Assembly: GCA_041650055.1 (NCBI GenBank)
Contig: JBAZLV010000001.1
Location: forward strand, 107,134 to 171,133
Direction: 5' to 3'
Source: JBAZLV01 sp041650055
GTDB taxonomy: Bacteria; Nitrospirota; UBA9217
DNA length: 64,000 nucleotides
The notes under the pieces were generated by a model. That model had not been told where the DNA came from. It worked only from the letters and a program-made list of their open reading frames with translations, and searched no databases. The first letter of the stretch is position 1, and the number at the start of each line of letters is the position of its first letter. The translations under genes were made by a program, and so were the position numbers. Below are positions 33,352-42,465 of the stretch, piece after piece.

Positions 33352-33481
33352 ATCTTCAAAACTATTACTATCAAACAAAAAAAAACGAAATCAGCAGCGG
33401 ATGCAACCAGCTTGATATAGGGAAAGCCCCCAGGTTTTACAAAAAATGCAGCCCTCTTTAATTGAAGAGGGCTATTTTTTT
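33352..33481 (+). ncRNA. Candidate small noncoding RNA (about 130 nt)
   Basis: Defined by a strong promoter (33316-33345) and a perfect intrinsic terminator (33450-33481). The interval has no credible reading frame: the only ATG with room (33401) runs four codons to a stop. It contains an A-rich single-stranded stretch (about 33374-33390), a small GGG-AAAG-CCC hairpin (about 33419-33430) and the terminator stem. I recognise no known class (6S, tmRNA, SRP, RNase P or a common riboswitch). Exact ends, expression and targets are inference. Confidence 0.5.
33450..33481. terminator. Bidirectional intrinsic terminator
   Basis: AGCCCTCTT (33450-33458) pairs perfectly with AAGAGGGCT (33465-33473) across a 6-base loop. 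A run of T's follows on the + strand (33475-33481); on the - strand an equivalent T run is formed by the A's at 33441-33446. It would end both the candidate small RNA (+) and clpC (-). Confidence 0.85.
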
Positions 33482-33512
33482 GAATACTGATAAGAAAGAG
33501 AGTAAAAAAAGG

Positions 33513-35954
33513 TTAGACTTTGGCGAGTAAATCGGCTTCTTCTTCTTGAAATTCGACGCTTCCATCCTTCATGGTTACCAGAACCTTGTGGACATCTTTA
33601 AACCGGCCGCGAAGGATATCTTCTGAAAGCGGGTCAGCAAGATATTTCTGGACCGCACGTCTCATGGGTCTTGCACCGTACGTTGGCTGGAAATTTTCCT
33701 GGATGATCCATTCTTTCACCGACTGCGCAACATCAATTTCTATGGCCCGGTCAACCATCATCTGCGCGTTCAATTCTGCAATCAGCATATCAACTATTTT
33801 GACAAGATGATCCAGCTCCAGGGGATGGAAGACAACCACTTCGTCTATTCTATTCAGGAACTCCGGATTGAAGGATTTCTTCAGTTCGGAAATGATATTG
33901 TCACGCATTTTTTCATATCGTGTTGCCATGCTTTGCTGCTGAAAACCAAGAGACGTATCCTTGTCGATCATCCGTGCGCCGAGATTGGATGTCATAATGA
34001 TTACTGTATTGCGAAAATCGACCTTTCTCCCGAAACTATCAGTCATGAACCCGTCATCAAGCACCTGAAGCAGCATGTTAAAGATATCGGGATGGGCCTT
34101 TTCTATTTCATCAAACAGGACAACTGAATAGGGCCGACGCCTGATCTTTTCAGTGAGCTGGCCGCCGTCGTCATACCCTACATACCCCGGAGGGGAGCCT
34201 ACAAGTCGTGATGAAGTAAACTTTTCCATGTATTCGGACATGTCGACTCGGATCAATGCATCTTCACTGTCAAAAAGAAATGTCGCAAGCGTTCGCGCAA
34301 GTTCTGTTTTCCCGACGCCCGTCGGACCAAGAAAGATAAATGAACCAATCGGCTGTTTACGTGTTTTTAAGCCGACCCGTGAACGGCGGATTGCACGGGA
34401 GACCGCCTCAATTGCTACGTCCTGACCAACGATCCTCTTATGCAGTTCCTCTTCCATGCGCAGGAGACGGGATGCTTCTTTTTCTTCCAGCCGAACCAGA
34501 GGAATTCCGGTTATATGCGAAACAATCATGGCCACATCTTCTTCTCCGACAACGGGAACATTCTTTTCCTGCGCGTCTTTCCAGTCTTTCTGGATTCCAT
34601 CAAGCGTTTCCCTGAGACGATCTTCTTCTTCGTGGATGAACTCCACCCTGACGTAATCTTTAATGCGTGTAAACAGATTCTTTTCCTGCTCCAATTTTTT
34701 CAATCGTTTCTCGATGGTCTTCATTTCAACAGGGCAGGTATATCGATGTAGTTTTGCCTTGGCCCCTGCTTCATCAATGATATCGATCGCTTTATCAGGA
34801 AGAAACCGGTCGGTAATATAGCGGTCAGCTAAGCGAGCCGCGGCTACGATGGCTTCGTCTGCAATTTTTATTTTGTGATGCGATTCATATTTCGGCCGAA
34901 GTCCTTTGATAATATTAACGGTTTCTTCAAGGCTTGGTTGCTGGACGTAAATAGGCTGAAACCGGCGTTTCAACGCACCATCTTTTTCGATGTGTTTTCG
35001 GAATTCGTCAAGAGTGGTGGCGCCGATGCACTGAATTTCTCCCCGCGATAAGGCCGGTTTGAGCATGCTGGAAGCATCAATAGAGCCTTCTGCCGCTCCT
35101 GCTCCGACGAGTGTGTGTAATTCATCGATAAACAGAATAACATTGTCGGCTTGAACGATTTCCTTCATGACGATTTTAAGCCGTTCTTCGAACTGGCCGC
35201 GGTATTTGGTGCCTGCAATCAGTGCCCCGAGATCGAGAGAGACGACGCGTTTATTCAATATATTCTCAGGAACATCGGTATTAATAATTCGCTGTGCAAG
35301 GCCTTCAACGATTGCTGTTTTTCCTATTCCGGGTTCACCGATAATGACGGGGTTATTTTTTGTCCGGCGGGAAAGTATCTGAAGCAGCCGTTCAATTTCC
35401 TGCTCGCGCCCGACGACCGGATCGAGCTTGCCATTTTTTGCCATCTGGGTAAGATCTCTGCTGAATTCATCCAAAGCAGGCGTGGCGCTTTTTTTTGCGC
35501 TCACCTGGGTTGCGGCACGTCGTAAGTAGTTAATGACAAGCTGACGGGAACCAAGCAAATTGACTCCAAAACTCCGAAGGATTTTTCCTCCGATGCCTTC
35601 TTCTTCGCGAATGAGTCCCAACAGAAGATGTTCGCTTCCAATGTAGTTATGGCCCAGAAGCCGGGCTTCTTCAACCGAATATTCCAGCACCTTTTTCGCA
35701 CGGGGAGTGAACGGGATATCTCCAAAGGTGAGCGTATTGCCTCCGGAAGGCACATTTCGTTCTACCTCAATCCGAATTTGATCAATATCAATTCCCATTT
35801 TGCGAAGAACAGCGACTGGAATTCCGTCCTCTTCCCGGATTGTTCCCAGTAACATGTGCTCAGTGCCGAGATAATCATTCTGCAGCCGTTCTGCTTCTTC
35901 CCGGGCATAGACAATGACTTTTCTACCACGTTCCGTGAATTTTTCGAACATCAT
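33513..35954 (-). CDS. clpC: ClpC-family ATP-dependent protease/unfoldase ATPase
   Basis: 813 aa, the only - strand gene. Two Clp N repeats (about 1-145, 'ERLQNDYLGTEHMLLG', 'LLGHNYIGSEHLLLGLIREEEG'), AAA+ domain 1 with Walker A 'GEPGIGKTA', a middle region (about 405-470), AAA+ domain 2 with 'GPTGVGKTELARTLA', and the C-terminal D2-small domain. The length and short middle region fit ClpC rather than ClpB; the UVR-like part is diverged ('RRLKKLEQ' style helices). It unfolds substrates for ClpP, which is not in the window. ATG ATG start; AAGGCGG lies upstream. No CtsR or McsA/B neighbours and no CIRCE element are seen. Confidence 0.94.
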   Translation of the reverse strand: MMFEKFTERGRKVIVYAREEAERLQNDYLGTEHMLLGTIREEDGIPVAVLRKMGIDIDQIRIEVERNVPSGGNTLTFGDIPFTPRAKKVLEYSVEEARLLGHNYIGSEHLLLGLIREEEGIGGKILRSFGVNLLGSRQLVINYLRRAATQVSAKKSATPALDEFSRDLTQMAKNGKLDPVVGREQEIERLLQILSRRTKNNPVIIGEPGIGKTAIVEGLAQRIINTDVPENILNKRVVSLDLGALIAGTKYRGQFEERLKIVMKEIVQADNVILFIDELHTLVGAGAAEGSIDASSMLKPALSRGEIQCIGATTLDEFRKHIEKDGALKRRFQPIYVQQPSLEETVNIIKGLRPKYESHHKIKIADEAIVAAARLADRYITDRFLPDKAIDIIDEAGAKAKLHRYTCPVEMKTIEKRLKKLEQEKNLFTRIKDYVRVEFIHEEEDRLRETLDGIQKDWKDAQEKNVPVVGEEDVAMIVSHITGIPLVRLEEKEASRLLRMEEELHKRIVGQDVAIEAVSRAIRRSRVGLKTRKQPIGSFIFLGPTGVGKTELARTLATFLFDSEDALIRVDMSEYMEKFTSSRLVGSPPGYVGYDDGGQLTEKIRRRPYSVVLFDEIEKAHPDIFNMLLQVLDDGFMTDSFGRKVDFRNTVIIMTSNLGARMIDKDTSLGFQQQSMATRYEKMRDNIISELKKSFNPEFLNRIDEVVVFHPLELDHLVKIVDMLIAELNAQMMVDRAIEIDVAQSVKEWIIQENFQPTYGARPMRRAVQKYLADPLSEDILRGRFKDVHKVLVTMKDGSVEFQEEEADLLAKV

Positions 35955-35994
35955 GATAGGTAACCGCCTTCGTGACGCTGAATTTTACGTTTAA

Positions 35995-36024
35995 AATATA
36001 CTCCAATCAACGCGCCAAAGTCAA
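35995..36024 (-). promoter_or_regulatory. Sigma-70 promoter of clpC
   Basis: Read on the - strand: TTGACT (36024-36019), 18-base spacer, TATATT (36000-35995). The start would be near 35988, giving a leader of about 33 bases. This is a housekeeping-type promoter; I see no heat-shock operator (CIRCE or CtsR site) around it. Confidence 0.65.
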
Positions 36025-36132
36025 GAGTCCTTTTGCTCAGAGGAGCTTTCCAAGCTCAATCTCTTCAAATTCATTCTGTTGGTTATGCAAGGATTATCAT
36101 ATACATCTCATACTATGCATACTATTTTTTTG

Positions 36133-36161
36133 TTGACTTTAACAGACCGGCATAGTACTTT
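36133..36161 (+). promoter_or_regulatory. Promoter abutting the acetyltransferase start codon
   Basis: TTGACT (36133-36138), 17-base spacer, TACTTT (36156-36161). The expected start falls at about 36168, the A of the ATG itself, suggesting a leaderless mRNA. No ribosome-binding site is visible before that ATG. Confidence 0.5.
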
Positions 36162-36167
36162 TTCAAC

Positions 36168-36626
36168 ATGATTCGTAAGGCACTCTTACCCGATGTGAAG
36201 GCTATCCAGGCGCTTATTAATTCCTGTGCGGATACAGGACAAATGCTGCCTCGCACATTACATCAGCTGTATGAACATATTCGTGACTTTTCCGTATGCA
36301 TGGAAAAGGATACGCTGATAGGTGTTTGTGCTCTTCAGGTTAGTTGGGAAGGTCTGGCAGAAGTTCGATCACTCGCGGTTCGTCATGACTATCGAAAAAA
36401 AGGGATTGGTTCAGCCCTGGTTCGGCAATGCCTTATTGAAGCCAAGGAACTTCAGATTGACCGAGTATTTGCCTTGACATACCAGGATGCGTTTTTTCGA
36501 AAGCTCGGTTTTCAGGATATTGATAAAAAAGAACTTCCGCACAAAATCTGGACTGATTGTTTTAACTGTATTAAATTTCCGAACTGTGATGAATCTGCTC
36601 TTATTATCACGATTCCTTCCTCCTAG
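36168..36626 (+). CDS. GNAT-family N-acetyltransferase (short ArgA-like)
   Basis: 152 aa. One GNAT domain with the acetyl-CoA loop 'VRHDYRKKGIGSALVRQ' (motif A) and 'FFRKLGFQDI' (motif B). The C-terminal 'ELPHKIWTDCFNCIKFPNCDE' with spaced cysteines is typical of short stand-alone N-acetylglutamate-synthase-like proteins of the arginine pathway found in Desulfobacterota and relatives. No other arg gene is near, so that assignment rests on the motif. Divergent from clpC across a 213-base region holding one promoter for each. Confidence 0.75.
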   Translation: MIRKALLPDVKAIQALINSCADTGQMLPRTLHQLYEHIRDFSVCMEKDTLIGVCALQVSWEGLAEVRSLAVRHDYRKKGIGSALVRQCLIEAKELQIDRVFALTYQDAFFRKLGFQDIDKKELPHKIWTDCFNCIKFPNCDESALIITIPSS

Positions 36627-36791
36627 TTCGGATTTCGGACGGTTCATTCTGCCTCCTGGCTACAGCTTCCTCATAATTTATCATGTCGAACCAGAGCGGT
36701 TGTTAATTTTTAGGATTGGCATTCGCATTGCAAAATGCAATCAGCAATTCCAGTTTTTCCTCTGTATTCCTAGAAAGTTCTTGTAAATACT

Positions 36792-37919
36792 ATGATTTCG
36801 CTATATATACATATTCCGTATTGTGTTAAAAAATGCCTTTATTGTGGTTTTTATTCAACACCGTACTTATCAAAGGATGCTGACGATTTCGTCACCGCAC
36901 TATGCGGTGAAATCCTTTTAAGAAGGCAGCAACTGGCTAAAAAAAGCATTGAAAGCATTTATCTTGGAGGTGGCACACCGACTGTATTGGCGCCGTCACA
37001 GCTTGAACGGATGTTCTCTGTGCTACCGTCATGGATCAAGGATGCTGAGCTGGAATTTACGAGTGAAGCAAATCCTTCAACAATGGCGGCAGATGTACTG
37101 TCGTTATTGCTTCATCATGGAGTAAATCGGTTAAGCATCGGCATCCAATCATTCTCAAACAGGCTTTTACAAGTGCTTGAAAGGCGCCATACCGCACTGG
37201 AAGGGCTTGATGCGTTTGCCAGGGCACGAACAGCAGGCTTTAAAAATATCAATATTGATCTCATCTGCGGCATTCCAGGACAAAACAGGGATGAATGGGA
37301 TGACACGCTTCAAACAACACTGGATCTCAGACCAGAACATATTTCCCTTTATTGTCTTTCGCTTGAAGAGAATACACCACTTATGCACATGGTAAGTTCA
37401 GGATCGATCCGGATGCTGGAAGATGATATCATCGCAGATTTCTATAGGTATGGGGTCAAGAAACTATTTTCCGCAGGCTATGCTCGTTATGAAGTCTCGA
37501 ATTTTTCTCTTCCGGGATTTGAATGTCGTCATAATCTCCATTATTGGAAACGAAAAGAATACCTTGGACTGGGGCCGAGTGCAGGTTCATTTCTTTCTGG
37601 CAAACGGTATGAAAATGTGCCGGATATGCATGCCTATATACAACGGATCAAAAACGGTAAACTGCCTTTCAGAACAGAGGAAGAAATTCAAACCAGTGCT
37701 GCAGCACGTGAAGCGATTTTGCTGGGACTGAGAACTGCTTCAGGAATCAATATGGATCACTTCAAAAAGGAATTTGGAGATGTCCTTTTTGATCGCATAT
37801 TGTATCATGCGGAAAAGCTCCAATCCGCAGGCCTTTTGGTATGCTCTGGTAACAGCATCCGGCTTACTGATCGGGGTTTTATGCTGATTGATGAGGCTCT
37901 GGCACGTCTTGGAATTTAA
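36792..37919 (+). CDS. hemW: HemW-like radical SAM heme chaperone
   Basis: 375 aa. Radical SAM protein: the [4Fe-4S] cysteines are in 'PYCVKKCLYCGFYS', followed by 'IYLGGGTPTVLAPSQLERM', 'EFTSEANPST', 'RLSIGIQSF' and 'NIDLICGIPGQ', all HemW/CPO family motifs, with the C-terminal HemN_C domain ('GLRTASGINMDHFKKEFG'). Relatives named coproporphyrinogen dehydrogenase are mostly HemW, which binds heme and delivers it to respiratory enzymes; true CPO has extra N-terminal residues not seen here. The 165-base gap before it (36627-36791) holds only a small hairpin (ATTGCA-AAA-TGCAAT, near 36730). Confidence 0.9.
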   Translation: MISLYIHIPYCVKKCLYCGFYSTPYLSKDADDFVTALCGEILLRRQQLAKKSIESIYLGGGTPTVLAPSQLERMFSVLPSWIKDAELEFTSEANPSTMAADVLSLLLHHGVNRLSIGIQSFSNRLLQVLERRHTALEGLDAFARARTAGFKNINIDLICGIPGQNRDEWDDTLQTTLDLRPEHISLYCLSLEENTPLMHMVSSGSIRMLEDDIIADFYRYGVKKLFSAGYARYEVSNFSLPGFECRHNLHYWKRKEYLGLGPSAGSFLSGKRYENVPDMHAYIQRIKNGKLPFRTEEEIQTSAAAREAILLGLRTASGINMDHFKKEFGDVLFDRILYHAEKLQSAGLLVCSGNSIRLTDRGFMLIDEALARLGI

Positions 37920-37926
37920 AATTTTG

Positions 37927-37955
37927 TTTACACCTGTTTGGTGCCATGATATAGT
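37927..37955 (+). promoter_or_regulatory. Promoter of the bamA-lpx operon
   Basis: TTTACA (37927-37932), 17-base spacer, TATAGT (37950-37955); expected start about 37962. It lies between hemW and bamA and is the only good promoter I see for the long operon that follows. Confidence 0.6.
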
Positions 37956-37994
37956 ATCCGTTCTTGAACTGTAAAAATGGAGGTTTTTGATATC

Positions 37995-40301
37995 GTGCAA
38001 AGACAACAGAGGAGTATTGGGATTGGAATCCTGTTGCTCATATGTTTTTATGCATTTCCCGCTTGGGCAGAGACCGCAAAGGTAACTCTTATTGAGGTTC
38101 AGGGAAATAAACGAATTGAGACCGGTACCATTCTCGCTAAAATAAAAACCCAGGAAGGCAAAGTATTTTCTCCTACGCTCATTAAGGAAGATATCAGGGC
38201 ATTGTATCAGCTCGGCCATTTTGAAGATGTTCAAGTCAGGACAGAAGGATTTGAACAAGGTTTGAAGGTCATTTTTTCAGTTAAAGAAAAGCCTTTGATT
38301 CGCGAGATTGTTTTCCAGGGCAATGACGAATTATCCGATGAAACACTGAAAGAAGGCCTGACCCTTCTTCCAAGAACAGCAGTTAATTTGCAACTGGTCA
38401 ATGAAACTGCTGATAAACTTCGGCTTAAATACCAGGATAAGGGTTATTATGAAGCAATTGTGGTCCCGGTTATTACAGAACCTCAGCCAGGAGAGCGAAT
38501 CGTCACATTTTACATTGAAGAAGGTGAAAAAGTTAAACTTTCTGATGTCATTATAACCGGGAACGAAGCTCTTTCTTCACGAGAAATAAAAAAAGCGCTT
38601 AAAAACGGGGAATGGTGGATTTTTTCTTTTCTCGGACATAGTGGCACGTTAAGGACGGATGAGCTCAAGGACGATATTGAAACCATTAAAAACCTGTACT
38701 ACAACAAGGGGTATATTCAGGTTCAGGTAGAAGAACCGGTTATTGCATTCAAGAATCCGTTAAAAAGAAACAAACTTGTTTTGCGCTTTAATATCAAGGA
38801 AGGCGATCAATTCCGTATCGGTTCCATTACATTTAAAGGAAATTCCATTATTTCAACGGATGAACTTGCCAAGGAAGTACTGCTGAAGCCAGGCGATATT
38901 TTCAGTCGAGAAACGCTTCGCCAGGATGTTGCCAGAATCATGGACCGCTATGACAGCATTGCCCGTCCGTTTGCCGACGTCGCTCCACAGTTTAATATCG
39001 ATTCTGCCAGAAAAATAGTTGCTCTTACCATGGAAATTCAGGAAGGCGGGGAAGTTCGGATCGGGAGAATTGATATTACGGGCAATAACAAAACCCGCGA
39101 TAAAGTAATCAGACGGGAAATGCGAATCGATGAAGGCGACTTATACAGCAAAAACGCATTAAAAAGAAGTCATGAACGCCTCACGAACCTGAATTTTTTT
39201 GAAACGATCGACATTGTTCCCGAGCGAAAACAGCAGGAGCCTGTTCTTGATCTGAATGTAAAGGTAAAGGAAAAATCCACGGGTTCCATAAGTGTCGGGG
39301 GCGGGTACAGCACGGTGGATCACGTTAGTGGAATTCTTGATTTTACCCAAGGGAATCTTTTTGGCCGAGGTCAGGTGATCAAATTAAAAGCTCAATTGGC
39401 CACGGCCGGAACTACCCAGCAATATGTTCTTAGTTTTATGGAGCCCTACCTTTTTGATAAACCGATATGGGGCAGAGTGGATCTTTATAATCAAAATGTC
39501 CTTTATGACGGGTACGATATTAAATCAACCGGCGGCGGTCTCTCAATCGGAAAAAGTTTGGGGGAATATCTTTCCGCCTCCTTTCGATATGGACTTGATA
39601 TCTCGAAATTCAAGTTGTCGACTGAAAACAGCGACGTTCCGCCGAATGAACTGTTGAACCAGATCAATGATTATGGAACGCGAATCATGAAGAGCGCGCT
39701 TTCAGGCAATATTGCGTGGGACAGCCGTGACTTTTATCTTGATCCCAAGAGCGGCTCGCGTTACAATTTCTTTGTTGAATATGCCGGGGGACCCTTGGGA
39801 GGAGACCCCACTTTTTATAAGACAACGTTGGATGCCGCCTGGTTTTATCCTTTATTTTGGGACACCGTATTCATGCTTCGTGGAAGATTCGGTTACATGG
39901 AGTCGCTGATTTCAAAACCGGTTCCTCTCGGTGAACGGTTTTTTGTCGGTGGTCCCGGAACGGTACGAGGTTTTAAATATGGCGGAGCAGGTCCTATAGA
40001 AGCAAGTACGGGAGACCGTTTAGGAGGAACCAAGCAATTATTGTTTAATGCCGAATATAATTTCCCGATCGTACCGTCTCTTCGATTAAAGGGTGTCTTG
40101 TTTTATGACATCGGCAGGGCTTTCTGGACAACTGAACAGCGTGAAGCGGTGAAATTTTCAGAACTGGCACATTCAGCAGGATGGGGATTATGGTGGCTTT
40201 CGCCCATGGGTCCGATCAAAATAGAGTTCGGATATGCGTTGAAAAAGCGCGATACTGACCAGCTTAGTGTTTTCGATTTTTCGATCGGCGCGATGTTTTA
40301 A
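37995..40301 (+). CDS. bamA: Outer-membrane protein assembly factor BamA
   Basis: 768 aa from GTG 37995; GGAGG (37979-37983) lies 11 bases upstream and the product then begins with a clean signal peptide ('IGIGILLLICFYAFPAWA'). ATG 37977 is the alternative and would add six residues. Five POTRA domains (about 30-345, each opening like 'VTLIEVQGNKRIETGTI'), then a 16-strand Omp85 barrel with the L6-loop signature 'GPGTVRGFKYGGAGP'. The C terminus ends in Phe ('FSIGAMF'), the outer-membrane recognition signal. Inserts beta-barrel proteins into the outer membrane. Followed by skp and lpxD, the classical order. Confidence 0.95.
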   Translation: MQRQQRSIGIGILLLICFYAFPAWAETAKVTLIEVQGNKRIETGTILAKIKTQEGKVFSPTLIKEDIRALYQLGHFEDVQVRTEGFEQGLKVIFSVKEKPLIREIVFQGNDELSDETLKEGLTLLPRTAVNLQLVNETADKLRLKYQDKGYYEAIVVPVITEPQPGERIVTFYIEEGEKVKLSDVIITGNEALSSREIKKALKNGEWWIFSFLGHSGTLRTDELKDDIETIKNLYYNKGYIQVQVEEPVIAFKNPLKRNKLVLRFNIKEGDQFRIGSITFKGNSIISTDELAKEVLLKPGDIFSRETLRQDVARIMDRYDSIARPFADVAPQFNIDSARKIVALTMEIQEGGEVRIGRIDITGNNKTRDKVIRREMRIDEGDLYSKNALKRSHERLTNLNFFETIDIVPERKQQEPVLDLNVKVKEKSTGSISVGGGYSTVDHVSGILDFTQGNLFGRGQVIKLKAQLATAGTTQQYVLSFMEPYLFDKPIWGRVDLYNQNVLYDGYDIKSTGGGLSIGKSLGEYLSASFRYGLDISKFKLSTENSDVPPNELLNQINDYGTRIMKSALSGNIAWDSRDFYLDPKSGSRYNFFVEYAGGPLGGDPTFYKTTLDAAWFYPLFWDTVFMLRGRFGYMESLISKPVPLGERFFVGGPGTVRGFKYGGAGPIEASTGDRLGGTKQLLFNAEYNFPIVPSLRLKGVLFYDIGRAFWTTEQREAVKFSELAHSAGWGLWWLSPMGPIKIEFGYALKKRDTDQLSVFDFSIGAMF

Positions 40302-40369
40302 CGATCGTCCTTATCTCTGAATATGGAATCATTTCCAAAATGGATCATATTTTCAAGGAGGTAATTACT

Positions 40370-40915
40370 ATGAAAAAGATAGTGTTTCTTTGTGCTTTAC
40401 TCAGTGCGTTTTCTATGACTACTGCAGATGCCTGGGCAAAGACAGCGTATGTGAATACGCAGACCGTTTTTGAGAAAACCAAACTCGGGAAAAAATACCA
40501 AACCATTGTGAAAGAGTACTATGAAGGCCGAAAAAAGATTCTCGATGCTGATGCCGCGGAAATTCAAAAACTGCAGGAAACCTATAACAAGCAGAAACAG
40601 GCAAAAGCGTTGAATGAGAAAGCTAGGAAGGAAAAAGAGGAGGCGCTTAAAAAGAAATTCACCGAGTTCGAAAAAAAGCGAGAAGAATTTGGGAATGAAA
40701 TCGGCAAAAAAAATGAAGAGCTCTCGAACGAATTCAATCAAAAAATGACCGTCGTATTAAAAGAAGTAGCAAAAAAAGAAAAGATTGCGCTTATCCTGAG
40801 TAAGAATATCAATCTTCTTGGAAAGGCCGAAGTTCCAGCAGTTCTCTATGCAGAAGAAGATTTGGATATTACCGATAGAGTCATTTCCGAGATGGACAAA
40901 AAAGAAAAAGAATAG
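40370..40915 (+). CDS. skp: Skp/OmpH periplasmic chaperone
   Basis: 181 aa from ATG 40370, with a perfect AAGGAGG (40355-40361) 8 bases ahead; an in-frame ATG at 40340 is rejected. Signal peptide ending 'TTADAWAKT', then a highly charged Lys/Glu coiled coil (about 60-135) that forms the tentacles of the trimer, then a short C-terminal strand. Carries unfolded outer-membrane proteins across the periplasm to BamA. Confidence 0.92.
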   Translation: MKKIVFLCALLSAFSMTTADAWAKTAYVNTQTVFEKTKLGKKYQTIVKEYYEGRKKILDADAAEIQKLQETYNKQKQAKALNEKARKEKEEALKKKFTEFEKKREEFGNEIGKKNEELSNEFNQKMTVVLKEVAKKEKIALILSKNINLLGKAEVPAVLYAEEDLDITDRVISEMDKKEKE

Positions 40916-40955
40916 TCATTTCAGGATTAATCATGTTTTACTCCGGAGATGTGTC

Positions 40956-41981
40956 ATGAAACTGAACGACCTAGCAGCCGCAATCGGTGCTGCATATGAA
41001 GGTCCAGAAGATATTGAGATAGTCGGCGCCGCAGGAATTCAGGATGCTGTATCTGGACAGATTTCTTTTCTCGACGGGAAAAACTTTCAGCAACTTGAAA
41101 ACACCCAGGCCTCAGCCGTCCTTGTACATCAGAACACTCCTTCATCGAAGACGATATTGCTTCGGGTAAATAATCCTCGTCTTGCATTCGCGCATGTGCT
41201 TGCCTTACTCTATGGAACGCCTTATTCTGCCTCAGGCATCAGCAACACTGTCGTGATTGGAAAAAACGTTGTCATAGGTTCGGATCCTTCCTTTCATCCT
41301 TATGTAGTGATTGAAGATGGTGCCCGGATCGGTAATCGAGTTTCTTTGTATCCCGGCGTGTATGTTGGAAAGCGATCTATTATTGACGATGATTCCATCC
41401 TTTATGCAAACGTGAGTGTCAGGGAAGGAATCAAAATCGGGAAGCGGGTGATTATCCATGCCGGGGCAGTGATCGGAAGCGATGGGTTTGGTTTTGTGAC
41501 TGATGGCGGAAAACACCATAAAATGCCTCAGGTAGGCGGAGTTATCATTGAAGATGACGTTGAAATAGGAGCAAACACAACGATCGACCGAGCTACTCTG
41601 GGAAATACACTGATTAAAGAAGGAACTAAAATAGATAATCTTGTCCAAATCGCTCACAATGTGACGATAGGCAAACATTGTTTTCTTATGTCACAGGTTG
41701 GTATTGCCGGAAGCTGTACTCTTGGCGACCATGTGATCCTTGCTGGCCAGGTAGGACTGGCTGATCATATTACGATCAAAGATCGTGTCATGATTGCTGC
41801 TAAATCCGGCATTATGAGAGATATTGATGAAGGCCAGATTGCAGCAGGTATCCCGGCAATATCCCATCGCGAATGGCTGAAGGTACATGCAGTGCTGCCA
41901 AAATTGCCTGAACTTAAAAAACAAATCGCCGAATTGGAAAAGCAAGTTCAGGAATTAAAGAACGAAAGAACAAATACCTAA
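40956..41981 (+). CDS. lpxD: UDP-3-O-acylglucosamine N-acyltransferase
   Basis: 341 aa from ATG 40956 (GGAG upstream); the frame is open further up into skp but those starts are not conserved. N-terminal uridine-binding domain ('GAAGIQDAVSGQISFLDG'), left-handed beta-helix of hexapeptide repeats, and the catalytic His in 'LVQIAHNVTIG'; C-terminal helix pair. Third acyl-transfer step of lipid A synthesis. With gnnA/gnnB nearby the substrate may be the diamino sugar intermediate. Confidence 0.95.
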   Translation: MKLNDLAAAIGAAYEGPEDIEIVGAAGIQDAVSGQISFLDGKNFQQLENTQASAVLVHQNTPSSKTILLRVNNPRLAFAHVLALLYGTPYSASGISNTVVIGKNVVIGSDPSFHPYVVIEDGARIGNRVSLYPGVYVGKRSIIDDDSILYANVSVREGIKIGKRVIIHAGAVIGSDGFGFVTDGGKHHKMPQVGGVIIEDDVEIGANTTIDRATLGNTLIKEGTKIDNLVQIAHNVTIGKHCFLMSQVGIAGSCTLGDHVILAGQVGLADHITIKDRVMIAAKSGIMRDIDEGQIAAGIPAISHREWLKVHAVLPKLPELKKQIAELEKQVQELKNERTNT

Positions 41982-41998
41982 GAGGGGGAAACCGCTTC

Positions 41999-42445
41999 AT
42001 GTTCGATATTAATGAAATCATTGCGACGCTTCCGCACCGGTATCCGTTTCTTTTAGTCGATCGGATATTGGAATTAGAAATAGGCAAGCGTGTTGTTGGG
42101 TTGAAAAATGTGACGATCAATGAACCGTTTTTTCAGGGTCATTTTCCGGGACATCCTATCATGCCGGGTGTATTGCTTCTTGAAGCAATGGCTCAGACCG
42201 GCGCTGTTTTGGCCTTGAAATCTTCAGTTGATCAGGACGTGAGCAATAAGGTCATCTATTTTATGAGTATCGATAAGGCACGGTTCCGCAAACCGGTTGT
42301 TCCGGGAGATCAGGTTCGATTCGAGCTTGAAATCGTCCGACAGAGGGGTAATGTTACCAGTTTAAAAGCCGAAGCAAAAGTGGACGGTGTCCTGGTTTCC
42401 GAAGCAGAGATGATGGCAATGATTGTTGATAAAGAAAAAAAATGA
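41999..42445 (+). CDS. fabZ: 3-hydroxyacyl-ACP dehydratase FabZ
   Basis: 148 aa. Hot-dog fold with the catalytic His48 and Glu62 in 'GHFPGHPIMPGVLLLEAMAQTG'. Dehydrates 3-hydroxyacyl-ACP in fatty-acid elongation and so competes with LpxA/LpxD for the same acyl donors, which explains its usual location between lpxD and lpxA. Good ribosome site (GAGGGGG). Confidence 0.96.
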   Translation: MFDINEIIATLPHRYPFLLVDRILELEIGKRVVGLKNVTINEPFFQGHFPGHPIMPGVLLLEAMAQTGAVLALKSSVDQDVSNKVIYFMSIDKARFRKPVVPGDQVRFELEIVRQRGNVTSLKAEAKVDGVLVSEAEMMAMIVDKEKK

Positions 42446-42465
42446 AGACAATGCAGGAGAAGAAC

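Noticed and set aside
33352..33481. Known riboswitch (c-di-GMP, preQ1, SAM and similar)
   Set aside because: I could not fit the conserved cores of these classes, and no gene follows on the same strand.
35955..36167. CIRCE or CtsR heat-shock operator upstream of clpC
   Set aside because: No GAGTGCTAA-type inverted repeat or CtsR heptad repeat is present; only an ordinary promoter is seen.
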